A DNA stretch of 64,000 nucleotides from Streptomyces sp. ASQP_92 (lineage in GTDB: Bacteria > Actinomycetota > Actinomycetes > Streptomycetales > Streptomycetaceae). Shown in pieces: positions 8,929 to 16,724 of this stretch. Position 1 is the stretch's first letter; each line of letters opens with the position of its first letter. The notes below the pieces were generated by a model that saw nothing but the letters and a program-made list of their open reading frames with translations, was not told where the DNA came from and made no database searches. A program made the position numbers and the translations under genes. Location: positions 496,001 to 560,000 of the forward strand of contig NZ_JAODUA010000003.1 in NCBI RefSeq assembly GCF_025399895.1, read 5' to 3'.

Positions 8929-10338
8929 ATGGCGAAAGTGCCCAACTTGCTCGGACGGCTCGGAGCCGGGTTGACCCGGATGGGAGAGCGTCTGGACGAG
9001 CGCAGGGCCGCGGCGGAAGCCGACGCCGAGCTCGATCCGGTGAACGTCGTTCCCGCACACCCCGCGCCCGTGCACTCCACCGCCACCAGAGCGCCGGCGA
9101 CGGCCCGGGAGGACGAGTCGCCGGAGGAGAGCGAGCCGGGCGACGACCACGTGCCGGCCGACCACGTACCGCCGCCGCCCGCGTACGCGCCCGCGGTCTC
9201 CGCGCGGCCCGATCCGGTCGACGCCGTGCCCTGGAGCATGCGGGTGGCGGCCGCGGTGGGCTGGCGCCTGCTCGTGCTGGCCGGGGCCATCTACGTACTG
9301 ACCCAGATCATCAGCGCCGTCAGCCTGGTGGTCCTCGCCTTCGTGGCGGCCCTGCTGATCACCGCGCTGCTCCAGCCGACCGTCGCCCGGCTCAAGCGGA
9401 TGGGGCTGCCGCGCGGCCTCGCCACCGCGGTCACCGCGATCTCCGGGTTCGTCATCATGGGCCTCGTCGGCTGGTTCGTGGTCTGGCAGGTCATGGACAA
9501 CCTCGACGACCTCTCCGGCAAGGTGCGGGCCGGTATCGAGGAGCTCAAGCGCTGGGCGCTGAACAGCCCGTTCCACGTCACCGAGGACCAGATCAACCAG
9601 ATCGCCAAGAACCTCAGCGACACCATCGGCGCCAACACCAACGAGATCACCACGGCCGGGCTCCAGGGCGTGACCGTCCTGGTGGAGGTGCTCACCGGGA
9701 TACTGCTCGCGATGTTCTCGACGCTGTTCCTGCTGTACGACGGCCCGAAGATCTGGCAGTGGGTCCTCAACCTGGTGCCGGAGGCCGCCCGGCCGGGCGT
9801 CGCGGGCGCCGGGCCCAAGGCCTGGCGCACGCTCACCGCCTATGTGCGCGGCACGGTGATCGTGGCCCTGATCGACGCGATCTGCATCGGCATCGGCATC
9901 TACTTCCTGGGCGTGCCCATGGCGGTGCCGCTCGCCGTGTTCATCTTCCTGTTCGCGTTCATCCCGCTGGTCGGCGCGGTCGTCTCGGGCGCGCTCGCCG
10001 TGGTCGTCGCCCTGGTCACCGACGGCGTGTTCAACGCGCTGATGGTGCTGCTCGTGGTGTTGGCCGTCCAGCAGATCGAGGGGCATGTCCTCCAGCCCTT
10101 CATCCTGGGCCGCGCGGTGCGGGTGCACCCGCTCGCGGTGGTGCTCTCGGTGGCCGCGGGCGGTCTGGTGGGCGGCATCGGCGGCGCGGTGGTCGCGGTC
10201 CCGCTGGTCGCCGTCACCAACACCGTGGTCGGCTATCTGCGCAAGTACTCCCGCGAGAACGCCCTGCGCAGCGCCCGGGCCGTCGAACACGCCCCGCCGC
10301 CGGCCGCCGCGGCGGCCACCTCGGGCGACCGGGAGTAG
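8929..10338 (+). CDS. AI-2E family transporter (PerM/TqsA-like membrane protein)
   Basis: The 469-residue membrane protein has a disordered, acidic, Pro-rich N-terminal 100 residues, then about eight transmembrane helices typical of the AI-2E exporter superfamily. The signature region is FIFLFAFIPLVGAVVSG (about residues 342-358), followed by QQIEGHVLQPFILGRAVRVHPLAVV. The family exports autoinducer-2 or other small solutes, or acts as an ion antiporter; the cargo here is unknown. I chose ATG 8929 because MAKVPNLLGRLGAGLTRMGERLDERR looks like a natural N-terminus. An in-frame GTG at 8887 would add 14 residues. Confidence 0.82.
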   Translation: MAKVPNLLGRLGAGLTRMGERLDERRAAAEADAELDPVNVVPAHPAPVHSTATRAPATAREDESPEESEPGDDHVPADHVPPPPAYAPAVSARPDPVDAVPWSMRVAAAVGWRLLVLAGAIYVLTQIISAVSLVVLAFVAALLITALLQPTVARLKRMGLPRGLATAVTAISGFVIMGLVGWFVVWQVMDNLDDLSGKVRAGIEELKRWALNSPFHVTEDQINQIAKNLSDTIGANTNEITTAGLQGVTVLVEVLTGILLAMFSTLFLLYDGPKIWQWVLNLVPEAARPGVAGAGPKAWRTLTAYVRGTVIVALIDAICIGIGIYFLGVPMAVPLAVFIFLFAFIPLVGAVVSGALAVVVALVTDGVFNALMVLLVVLAVQQIEGHVLQPFILGRAVRVHPLAVVLSVAAGGLVGGIGGAVVAVPLVAVTNTVVGYLRKYSRENALRSARAVEHAPPPAAAAATSGDRE

Positions 10339-10357
10339 TCACCCCCGTACCCATGCC

Positions 10358-10396
10358 GAAGGGGCCCCGCCGGTGCGATACCGGCGGGGCCCCTTC
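10358..10396. terminator. Bidirectional hairpin terminator
   Basis: A 16-bp perfect stem, GAAGGGGCCCCGCCGG with CCGGCGGGGCCCCTTC, has a seven-base loop. It lies between the convergent ends of the AI-2E transporter gene and ahpD and can serve both. Confidence 0.85.
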
Positions 10397-10413
10397 AGTG
10401 GTGTGTACGCGAC

Positions 10414-10947
10414 CTACTGGGCGAGCGCGGCCTCGGAGTCGAGGGTGACGCCCACGGCCGTGATCACGGCGGCGATCTTGAAGGCTTCCTGGATCGTCTC
10501 GCGGTCGACACCGGCCTTGCGCAGCACCTGCTCGTGCGAGTCGAGGCACTGGCCGCAGCCGTTCACCGCGGAGACGGCGAGCGACCACAGCTCGAAGTCG
10601 ACCTTCTCCACGCCCGGGTTGCCGATGACGTTCATCCGCAGACCGGCCCGCAGCGTGCCGTACTCCGGGTCGGAGAGCAGGTGGCGGGTGCGGTAGAAGA
10701 CGTTGTTCATCGCCATGACCGCGGCGGCCGACTTGGCGGCCGTGTACGCCTCGGGCGACAGGTTGGCCTTGGCCTCCGGCTCCAGCTCACGCAGCACGAT
10801 CGGGCTGCGCGAGGCGATGGCGGTGGCGAGCACCGTGCCCCAGAGCTGCTGGGCCGGCAGGTCGGAGTTGCCGATGACCGAACCGAGGTTCAGCTTCAGG
10901 TCCTTGGCATAGTCCGGGACCGCGGACTTCAGCGCGTCGAGGGACAT
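10414..10947 (-). CDS. ahpD: Alkyl hydroperoxide reductase AhpD
   Basis: This 177-residue carboxymuconolactone-decarboxylase-fold protein carries the thioredoxin-like active site C131-G-Q-C134 followed by H138 ([12 protein letters not shown]). AhpD reduces oxidised AhpC in actinobacteria, where the flavoprotein AhpF is often missing, drawing electrons from lipoamide-linked enzymes. Its length equals the usual family length. It lies three bases downstream of ahpC on the same strand, so the two are clearly one transcript. oxyR is divergent from the pair and is the likely regulator. Confidence 0.95.
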   Translation of the reverse strand: MSLDALKSAVPDYAKDLKLNLGSVIGNSDLPAQQLWGTVLATAIASRSPIVLRELEPEAKANLSPEAYTAAKSAAAVMAMNNVFYRTRHLLSDPEYGTLRAGLRMNVIGNPGVEKVDFELWSLAVSAVNGCGQCLDSHEQVLRKAGVDRETIQEAFKIAAVITAVGVTLDSEAALAQ

Positions 10948-10950
10948 GGG

Positions 10951-11505
10951 TCACTCACCGGCCAGCAGCGCGACCGGGTCGAGGGTGTTCTCGCCCTTGG
11001 TCCAGTTGCACGGGCACAGCTCGTCGGTCTGCAGGGCGTCGAGGACCCGCAGGACCTCCTTGGGGTTACGGCCCACGGAACCGGCGGTCACCATCGTGAA
11101 CTGGATCTCGTTGTTCGGGTCGACGATGAAGACGGCGCGCTGCGCGAAGCCGTCCTCGCCCTCGATGCCGAGGTCACGCATGAGCTCGTGCTTGGAGTCG
11201 GCCAGCATCGGGAACGGCAGGTCGGTCAGGTCCGGGTGGTCCTTGCGCCAGGCGTGGTGCACGAACTCGGAGTCACCGGAGAAGCCGAGGACCTGGGCGT
11301 CACGGTCGGCGAACTCGTCGTTCAGCTTGCCGAACGCGGCGATCTCGGTCGGGCAGACGAAGGTGAAGTCCTTGGGCCACGCGAAGACCACGCGCCACTT
11401 GCCCTCGTAGGTCTTGTGGTCGATCTGCTGGAACTCCTGGCCGCTCTCCAGCGACACACAGGCAGTCAGGTCGTACGTGGGGAACTGGTCACCAACAGTG
11501 AGCAC
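10951..11505 (-). CDS. ahpC: Peroxiredoxin AhpC
   Basis: The 184-residue two-cysteine peroxiredoxin reduces hydrogen peroxide and organic hydroperoxides. The peroxidatic Cys is C51 in DFTFVCPTEIAAF. The C-terminal pair C164/C166 (ELCPCNWTKGE) supplies the resolving cysteine, as in the Mycobacterium/Streptomyces AhpC subgroup that works with AhpD. It starts at the first ATG of the frame with AAGGAGAGCG-type Shine-Dalgarno sequence upstream. The 143-base gap to oxyR carries both promoters. Confidence 0.95.
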   Translation of the reverse strand: MLTVGDQFPTYDLTACVSLESGQEFQQIDHKTYEGKWRVVFAWPKDFTFVCPTEIAAFGKLNDEFADRDAQVLGFSGDSEFVHHAWRKDHPDLTDLPFPMLADSKHELMRDLGIEGEDGFAQRAVFIVDPNNEIQFTMVTAGSVGRNPKEVLRVLDALQTDELCPCNWTKGENTLDPVALLAGE

Positions 11506-11648
11506 GCGCTCTCCTTGCAGAACGAGGAAGCCCGAATCGAGCGGATTCGGGTGCTTCCCAGGGGGTTGGACGGATTACGATCCTGACACAGGAGGCATTG
11601 ATCAGGGAAATAGCTAGACTGGGTCAGCGCGATCGGAGGTGCCTATCA
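11506..11648. promoter_or_regulatory. Divergent ahpC/oxyR promoter region
   Basis: This 143-base region separates the divergently read peroxiredoxin and oxyR genes. TAGACT at 11614-11619 could be the oxyR -10, and GGAGGT at 11634-11639 is the oxyR ribosome-binding site. LysR-type activators usually bind between such gene pairs. The partly symmetric run around TTGATCAGGG (11598) is a possible site, but I could not define a full OxyR operator. Confidence 0.5.
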
Positions 11649-12593
11649 GTGGCCGTGGGTAATAGGGGCAAGCAGCCCAGCCTGGCGCAGTTGCGCGCGT
11701 TCGCGGCGGTCGCGGAGCATCTCCACTTCCGCGATGCCGCCGCGGCCATCGGCATGAGCCAGCCCGCGCTGTCCGGCGCGGTCTCGGCGCTTGAGGAGGC
11801 GCTGGGCGTCCAGCTCCTGGAGCGCACCACCCGCAAGGTGCTGCTCTCCCCCGCGGGGGAGCGGCTCGCGGTGCGGGCCAAGGCCGTCCTGGACGCGGTC
11901 GGCGCGCTCCTGGAGGAGGCCGAGGCGGTGCGGGCGCCGTTCACCGGGGTGCTCCGGCTCGGCGTGATCCCGACCGTGGCGCCCTATCTGCTGCCCGCCG
12001 TGCTGCGGCTCGTCCACGAGCGGTACCCGGAGCTCGACCTCCAGGTCCACGAGGAGCAGACGTCCTCGCTGATAGAGGGGCTCACCGCCGGACGGCTCGA
12101 CCTGCTGCTGCTCGCGGTCCCGCTCGGGGTACCCGGTGTCACCGAACTCCCCTTGTTCGACGAGGACTTCGTGCTCGTCACCCCCCAGGACCACTGGCTC
12201 GGCGGGCGCAGCGAGATCCCCCGCGAGGCGCTGCGCGAACTGCATCTGCTGCTCCTGGACGAGGGCCACTGCCTGCGCGACCAGGCGCTCGACATCTGCC
12301 GGGAGGCCGGGCGCACCGAGGGTGCGCCCGTGACGACCACCGCGGCCGGCCTGTCCACGCTGGTGCAGTTGGTGGCCGGGGGGCTCGGGGTGACGCTGCT
12401 GCCGCGTACGGCCGTCGAGATCGAAACGGGCCGCAACGACCGCCTGGTCACCGGATACTTCGCCGAGCCGGCCCCCTCGCGCACGATCGCTCTGGCGATG
12501 CGGGCGGGGGCGGCGCGGCAGGGCGAGTTCGAGGAGTTCGCGGCGGCGCTGCGGGGGGTGGTGCGAGGGCTTCCGGTACGGGTACCCAAGTGA
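11649..12593 (+). CDS. oxyR: LysR-type peroxide sensor OxyR
   Basis: The 314-residue transcription factor has an N-terminal winged helix-turn-helix (PSLAQLRAFAAVAEHLHFRDAAAAIGMSQPALSGAVSALEE, split in the middle by the turn at about residue 30). Its C-terminal sensor domain is periplasmic-binding-protein-like. The peroxide-sensing cysteines are C208 and C217 in GHCLRDQALDIC, with the same nine-residue spacing as C199/C208 of the Escherichia coli protein. GTG 11649 was chosen because GGAGGT lies nine bases upstream; the longer frame from TTG 11598 lacks such support. It should activate the divergent ahpCD genes when oxidised. Confidence 0.93.
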   Translation: MAVGNRGKQPSLAQLRAFAAVAEHLHFRDAAAAIGMSQPALSGAVSALEEALGVQLLERTTRKVLLSPAGERLAVRAKAVLDAVGALLEEAEAVRAPFTGVLRLGVIPTVAPYLLPAVLRLVHERYPELDLQVHEEQTSSLIEGLTAGRLDLLLLAVPLGVPGVTELPLFDEDFVLVTPQDHWLGGRSEIPREALRELHLLLLDEGHCLRDQALDICREAGRTEGAPVTTTAAGLSTLVQLVAGGLGVTLLPRTAVEIETGRNDRLVTGYFAEPAPSRTIALAMRAGAARQGEFEEFAAALRGVVRGLPVRVPK

Positions 12594-13130
12594 ACCGGCA
12601 CCCTCCGCCCTCGCGGTGCCCCGCGCCCCTTAACTGCTTGGTGCGGGCCAGCGCGGGCATACCCAGCCCGTCCGGCGTTTGAGGACGAGCGCCGTTCAGG
12701 CGCGATCGGGGTCTGGGGCGGAGCCCCAGGAAACCCCGGTTTCATGTGCGGATCGTGGTCGCTTCTCGCGCAGTTCCCCGCGCCCCTGAAACCCGCTTTC
12801 GTCTGCGGGCCGTGCGTGGCTGGTCGCGCAGTTCCCCGCGCCCCCAAAAATCCTTCGGTCTGCGGGCCGTGCGTGGCTGGTCGCGCAGTTCCCCGCGCCC
12901 CTTAGCGGCACTGGTGCTGGCCCGCATCGGGCATTTCAGCCCGTCCGGCGTTTGAGGACGAGCGTCCTTTAGGCGCGAACGGGGTTTGGGGCGGAGCCCC
13001 AGGTGACCCCGCTTTCGGCTGCGGGCCGTGCCCGCTTTTCGCGCAGTTCCCCGCGCCCCTGGCGGCACTGGTGCTGGCCCGCGTCGGGGCATTTCAGCCC
13101 GTCCGGCGTTTGAGGACTAGCGCCCCGCCG
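12594..13130. repeat. Second cluster of the same dispersed repeats
   Basis: The stretch between oxyR and the ABC exporter operon contains the two modules also seen at 5486-6090. GTCCGGCGTTTGAGGACGAG-type copies lie at 12664-12729, 12938-13003 and 13095-13124 (the last truncated). TCGCGCAGTTCCCCGCGCCCCT-type units recur near 12765, 12825, 12884 and 13039. Two units are separated by nearly identical spacers (GTCTGCGGGCCGTGCGTGGC). The palindromic end TGGGGCGGAGCCCC could form a weak hairpin and act as a terminator. I see no supported gene here. Confidence 0.85.
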
Positions 13131-13132
13131 TG

Positions 13133-15463
13133 TTACTCCGTGCGCAGGCCGTCCGGTCGCATCAGGCGCCACAGGGGTGGCAGGGACAGGGCCGTGACGA
13201 GCAGGACCACGCCCGCGCCGATGCCGATCATGGACGCCGCCGGGATCCAGTCGACGGACACCGGGCGGCCCACCATCCGCAGCAGCACGGACCCGAGCCC
13301 CAGGCCCACCGCCGCCGCGAGGGCCAGGCCGAGCGCCACCGGGACGGCGGTCTGCCACAGGACCGACCAGCTCAGGGTGGAGCGCCGGGTGCCGTAGGCG
13401 ACCAGCGCGGACAGCAGCTTCCTGCGCTCGCGCAACTGCTCCAGCATCGACACCAGCAGACTCGCGCCGATCAGCATCAGCACCGCCGCGGCCCCGATGT
13501 AGAGGCCCTTGCGGACCCCCGCGAACCGGCTGGACGTGTGGTGCTCGCTCAGCGCGCGCGCCGGGACGAGCGGGTCGACCTTGGCGGCGAGGTTCAGGAC
13601 CCGCTCCTTGGCGAGATCGTCGCCGGGGGCCGTGGAGACGAACACTGTGGAGTGCAGCGGGAGCTTCGCGTCGTGCGGCAGGGCGCCCGGGGTGACCAGG
13701 AGGCCGGGGCGGCGCTGGCCCACCGGGTCGGGCCGGGCGGCGACCTTGCGCGTACCGGCCGGAACCGTCCAGCGGACCTCCGCGCCCTTGGCGAGGGAGC
13801 CGCTGCTGGTCGGGTCGAGGAAGAGCGGGGCGCCCGGGGCCAGGGCGCGTTCGGGCTCCCAGTCGCCGCCGGTCGCGATGAACGCGTCGCCGTCCTTGCA
13901 GGACGGCAGGGTCGCGGCCTCGCTCAGGTCCGTGCAGGTGCCGATCGTGACCGGGGTGAAGTGCTGCGGCTCCTTGGCCTTCTCGCCGGCTTCGAGGGAG
14001 CCGAGCACCACCGTGCCGGTGACCCCGGTGGTGGCCTTCAGGGTGCTGATCGCGCGGGCCTGGGTGGCCGGAGAGGGATCGACGAGCGGCACCATGAGCT
14101 GGGCCCGGTCGGTGTCCTCGCCGCTCGACTTCACGTAATCGCCCTCGACGGCCCCGATCAGCATTTGCAGGGCGATCGCCCCGGCCACCGCGACCGCGAT
14201 GCCGTTCACCATGCGGGCCGCCGAGCCGGAGGTCAACTGGAGCCTGCGCACGGCGAGTTGCCAGCCGACCGGCCCGCCGCCGAGCCGTCGCACGACCGCC
14301 TCCACCAGCCAGGGCAGCAGCGCGGTCACGCCGATGAGCAGCAGGACGGTGCCGCCGATGACCTGGGCCTGGTTGAACATTCCGCTCTCGCGGCCCCGGC
14401 CCATCATCGGCGCCAGCAGGCCGACTCCGGCGAGCGGCGGCAGCACCCGCCACCAGACACGGCGCCTGCGCGGCGTCGAGGTGCGGACGACGCCGAGGGG
14501 TTCGACCACCACCGAGCGCATCGCGAACAGGGTGACCGCGACCGCGGAGGCGGGCACCGCGATCGCCACGCCCGCCGCGAGCAGCGGGCTCGGGTCGACG
14601 TCCGCCGGGAAGACGTTGAGCCCGGCGATCGAGATGTCACCCACGTACTGCCGGCCGACCACGAAGAACAGGGCGCCGATCACGAGGCCGACCACGGCCC
14701 CGGCCAGCGCCTCGCCGGCCGCCATCCAGCGGGTCATCCGCCGGTCGGCGCCCGCCAGGCGCAGCGCCGCGAGCCGCCGGTCGCGCCGGTCGCCGCCGAA
14801 GCGTACGGCGGCCGCGATGAACACGCCGACCGGCATGAGCAGCACCACGAAGATGATGACGATCAGCAGCGCCAGGATCGGGTCGAGCTTCTCCTGGGGC
14901 GCCTTGTTCACGAAGGCGTTGACCCGCAGCACCTCGACCGCGTCGTTGACCTCCTTGCGCGGTTTGAGGGTGTCGCTGCCCGCGTAGTAGGCGAGCTCGT
15001 GCGGGCCCATCAGGCCCTGGTCGGCGATGGTCGAGGTGATCTTGTAGGGGAGGCGCTCGCGCAGCAGGCTTCCCTCGGGGGAGGCGAGCAGCTCGCGCAG
15101 GGCGGGCGAGACGGCCATGGTGCCGGGCGCCGGGAGCGCCGAAACGCCCGGCGGCACCGGCGCCTTGGGGCCCTCCGGCTGGAGCAGCCGGCCCCGCACG
15201 TCGTTGCCCTGGTACTGGGTGTCCGCGCGGCCGAGCAGCAGGGTGTCCTGCGCGGGGCCGCTGTTGACCGAGGCCCCGTAGTCGCTGCGGGCCTCGTCAC
15301 GTGCGTGGCGGGCATTGAGCGCGCCCGGCAGTGCGGTGGTGCCGAGCAGCAGGGCGACGCCCAGGCCCACGCCGACGGCGGTGAGCAGAGTGCGCGTCCA
15401 GCCTTCGCGACCTCCCGCGAGGGCGAAGCGGGCGCCGAGCGCGAGATCACGCAGCAGGCTCAT
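13133..15463 (-). CDS. ABC transporter permease, FtsX/MacB type (copy 1)
   Basis: The 776-residue membrane protein has a transmembrane helix near residue 30 (TLLTAVGVGLGVALLLG), a large extracytoplasmic domain, and two FtsX-type modules of three to four helices each (for example DRRDRRLAALRLAGADRRMTRWMAAGEALAG). It ends with a final helix cluster and WRLMRPDGLRTE. These permeases belong to mechanotransmission-type exporters of peptides, antibiotics or lipids. The ATG at 15463 overlaps the ATPase stop as ATGA, so translation is coupled. It is closely similar to the permease at 16725-19106, sharing the start architecture and the exact C-terminal residues LMRPDGLRTE. Confidence 0.87.
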   Translation of the reverse strand: MSLLRDLALGARFALAGGREGWTRTLLTAVGVGLGVALLLGTTALPGALNARHARDEARSDYGASVNSGPAQDTLLLGRADTQYQGNDVRGRLLQPEGPKAPVPPGVSALPAPGTMAVSPALRELLASPEGSLLRERLPYKITSTIADQGLMGPHELAYYAGSDTLKPRKEVNDAVEVLRVNAFVNKAPQEKLDPILALLIVIIFVVLLMPVGVFIAAAVRFGGDRRDRRLAALRLAGADRRMTRWMAAGEALAGAVVGLVIGALFFVVGRQYVGDISIAGLNVFPADVDPSPLLAAGVAIAVPASAVAVTLFAMRSVVVEPLGVVRTSTPRRRRVWWRVLPPLAGVGLLAPMMGRGRESGMFNQAQVIGGTVLLLIGVTALLPWLVEAVVRRLGGGPVGWQLAVRRLQLTSGSAARMVNGIAVAVAGAIALQMLIGAVEGDYVKSSGEDTDRAQLMVPLVDPSPATQARAISTLKATTGVTGTVVLGSLEAGEKAKEPQHFTPVTIGTCTDLSEAATLPSCKDGDAFIATGGDWEPERALAPGAPLFLDPTSSGSLAKGAEVRWTVPAGTRKVAARPDPVGQRRPGLLVTPGALPHDAKLPLHSTVFVSTAPGDDLAKERVLNLAAKVDPLVPARALSEHHTSSRFAGVRKGLYIGAAAVLMLIGASLLVSMLEQLRERRKLLSALVAYGTRRSTLSWSVLWQTAVPVALGLALAAAVGLGLGSVLLRMVGRPVSVDWIPAASMIGIGAGVVLLVTALSLPPLWRLMRPDGLRTE

Positions 15464-16152
15464 ACGGAGTGCTCCAGCATCATGTCGCGGGACTTTCCGT
15501 CGCGTACGACGATCTCGCGGTCCGAGTAGGCCGCGACCCGCGCCTCGTGGGTGACCAGGACGACCGCCGCGTTGGTGGAGCGGGCCGCCTCGGTGAGGAG
15601 CTGCATGACGCGCTCGCCGTTGAGGGAGTCGAGCGCGCCGGTCGGCTCGTCGGCGAAGACGACCCGGGGCTTGGTCACGAGCGAGCGGGCCACCGCGACC
15701 CGCTGGCCCTGGCCGCCGGAGACCTCGCCGGGGCGCTTGGCGCCGAGGTCGGCGACCTCCAGGCGCTCCATCCATTCGAGCGACCTGCGCTCGGCCTCCT
15801 TGCGCTTGACGCCGGCCAGGCGCAGCGGCAGCGCCACGTTCTCCACACAGGTCAACTCGGGGACCAGCTGGCCGAATTGGAAGACGAAGCCGAACTCGGA
15901 GCGGCGCAGGGCGCTGCGCTCGGCGTCCGACATCGCGGACAGCTCGCGGCCGTCGTAGGTGATCGTGCCGGAGTCCGGGGTGACGATCCCGGCGAGGCAG
16001 TGCAGAAGCGTCGACTTGCCGGAGCCGGAGGGGCCCATCACCGCGACGACCTCGCCGGGGTGGATGGAGAACCCGGCGCCGTCAAGGGCGGGTGTGGGGC
16101 CGTAGGCCTTGTGCAGGTCGTGGGCGACGAGAAGGGAGCCGGCGGGCGTCAT
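15460..16152 (-). CDS. ABC transporter ATP-binding protein (LolD/MacB type)
   Basis: The 230-residue nucleotide-binding subunit carries Walker A GPSGSGKST (about residue 40), the Q-loop in FVFQFGQLVPELT, signature VSGGQGQRVAVARSL, Walker B VVFADEPTGALDS and the switch His in VLVTHEARVA. It powers one or both FtsX-type permeases, since no second ATPase is present. Its start overlaps the PadR stop (ATGA at 16149-16152) and its stop overlaps the copy 1 permease start. The three genes form a tightly coupled unit. Confidence 0.92.
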   Translation of the reverse strand: MTPAGSLLVAHDLHKAYGPTPALDGAGFSIHPGEVVAVMGPSGSGKSTLLHCLAGIVTPDSGTITYDGRELSAMSDAERSALRRSEFGFVFQFGQLVPELTCVENVALPLRLAGVKRKEAERRSLEWMERLEVADLGAKRPGEVSGGQGQRVAVARSLVTKPRVVFADEPTGALDSLNGERVMQLLTEAARSTNAAVVLVTHEARVAAYSDREIVVRDGKSRDMMLEHSV

Positions 16153-16673
16153 GCGCGTACCTCCGAGGCGAGCTGGCCGAGGCGTGCGGCGGTCAGTTCC
16201 AGCCACCGCAGATCGGCCTCCAGATGGAACAGGGCGTGGTCGCAGATCAGTTGGTCGGTGAGGTCGCCGCGCCGCTTGCGGTCGGTGAGCACGCGCATCA
16301 GGCGCAGGTGCTCGGCGCGCTGGGTGTCCAGCACGTCCCCGGCGTCACGGCCGGTGAGCAGGGCGAGGACGACCTTGGTGTAGAGGGTCGACTGGAGGTA
16401 GGGCTCGGGCTTCTCGGGCTGCCTGATCCAGGTCTCGACGTCGGTGACGCCGGCCTCGGTGATGGCGTACCGCTTGCGTTCGGGCCCCCCGCCCGCCTCC
16501 ACGCCGTCGACCTCGACGAGGCCGTTCTTCAGGAGCCGGGACATCGTCGAGTAGACCTGCCCGTAGTGCAGCGGACGGTCGTGCCCGAACTTCTCGTCGA
16601 AGGCGCGCTTCAGGTCGTACCCATGGCGCGGGCCCGACTCGAGGAGCCCGAGGAGGGTGTGGCCGATGGACAT
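16149..16673 (-). CDS. PadR family transcriptional regulator
   Basis: The 174-residue protein has an N-terminal winged helix (ILGLLESGPRHGYDLKRAFDE-like start, then GQVYSTMSRLLKNGLVEVDG) and a C-terminal dimerising coiled coil (residues 90-170). PadR repressors often control neighbouring ABC exporters and dissociate on binding a hydrophobic drug. Embedding it between the permease at 16725 and the ATPase on one transcript implies autoregulation. The repeated GTATAC sites upstream of the operon (19116-19160) are its likely operator; this is inferred from position. Confidence 0.92.
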   Translation of the reverse strand: MSIGHTLLGLLESGPRHGYDLKRAFDEKFGHDRPLHYGQVYSTMSRLLKNGLVEVDGVEAGGGPERKRYAITEAGVTDVETWIRQPEKPEPYLQSTLYTKVVLALLTGRDAGDVLDTQRAEHLRLMRVLTDRKRRGDLTDQLICDHALFHLEADLRWLELTAARLGQLASEVRA

Positions 16674-16724
16674 GGGGCGTTCCTTTCTCTTAACTGCCTT
16701 GGTTGGTGCGGGAGTTAGTGAGGG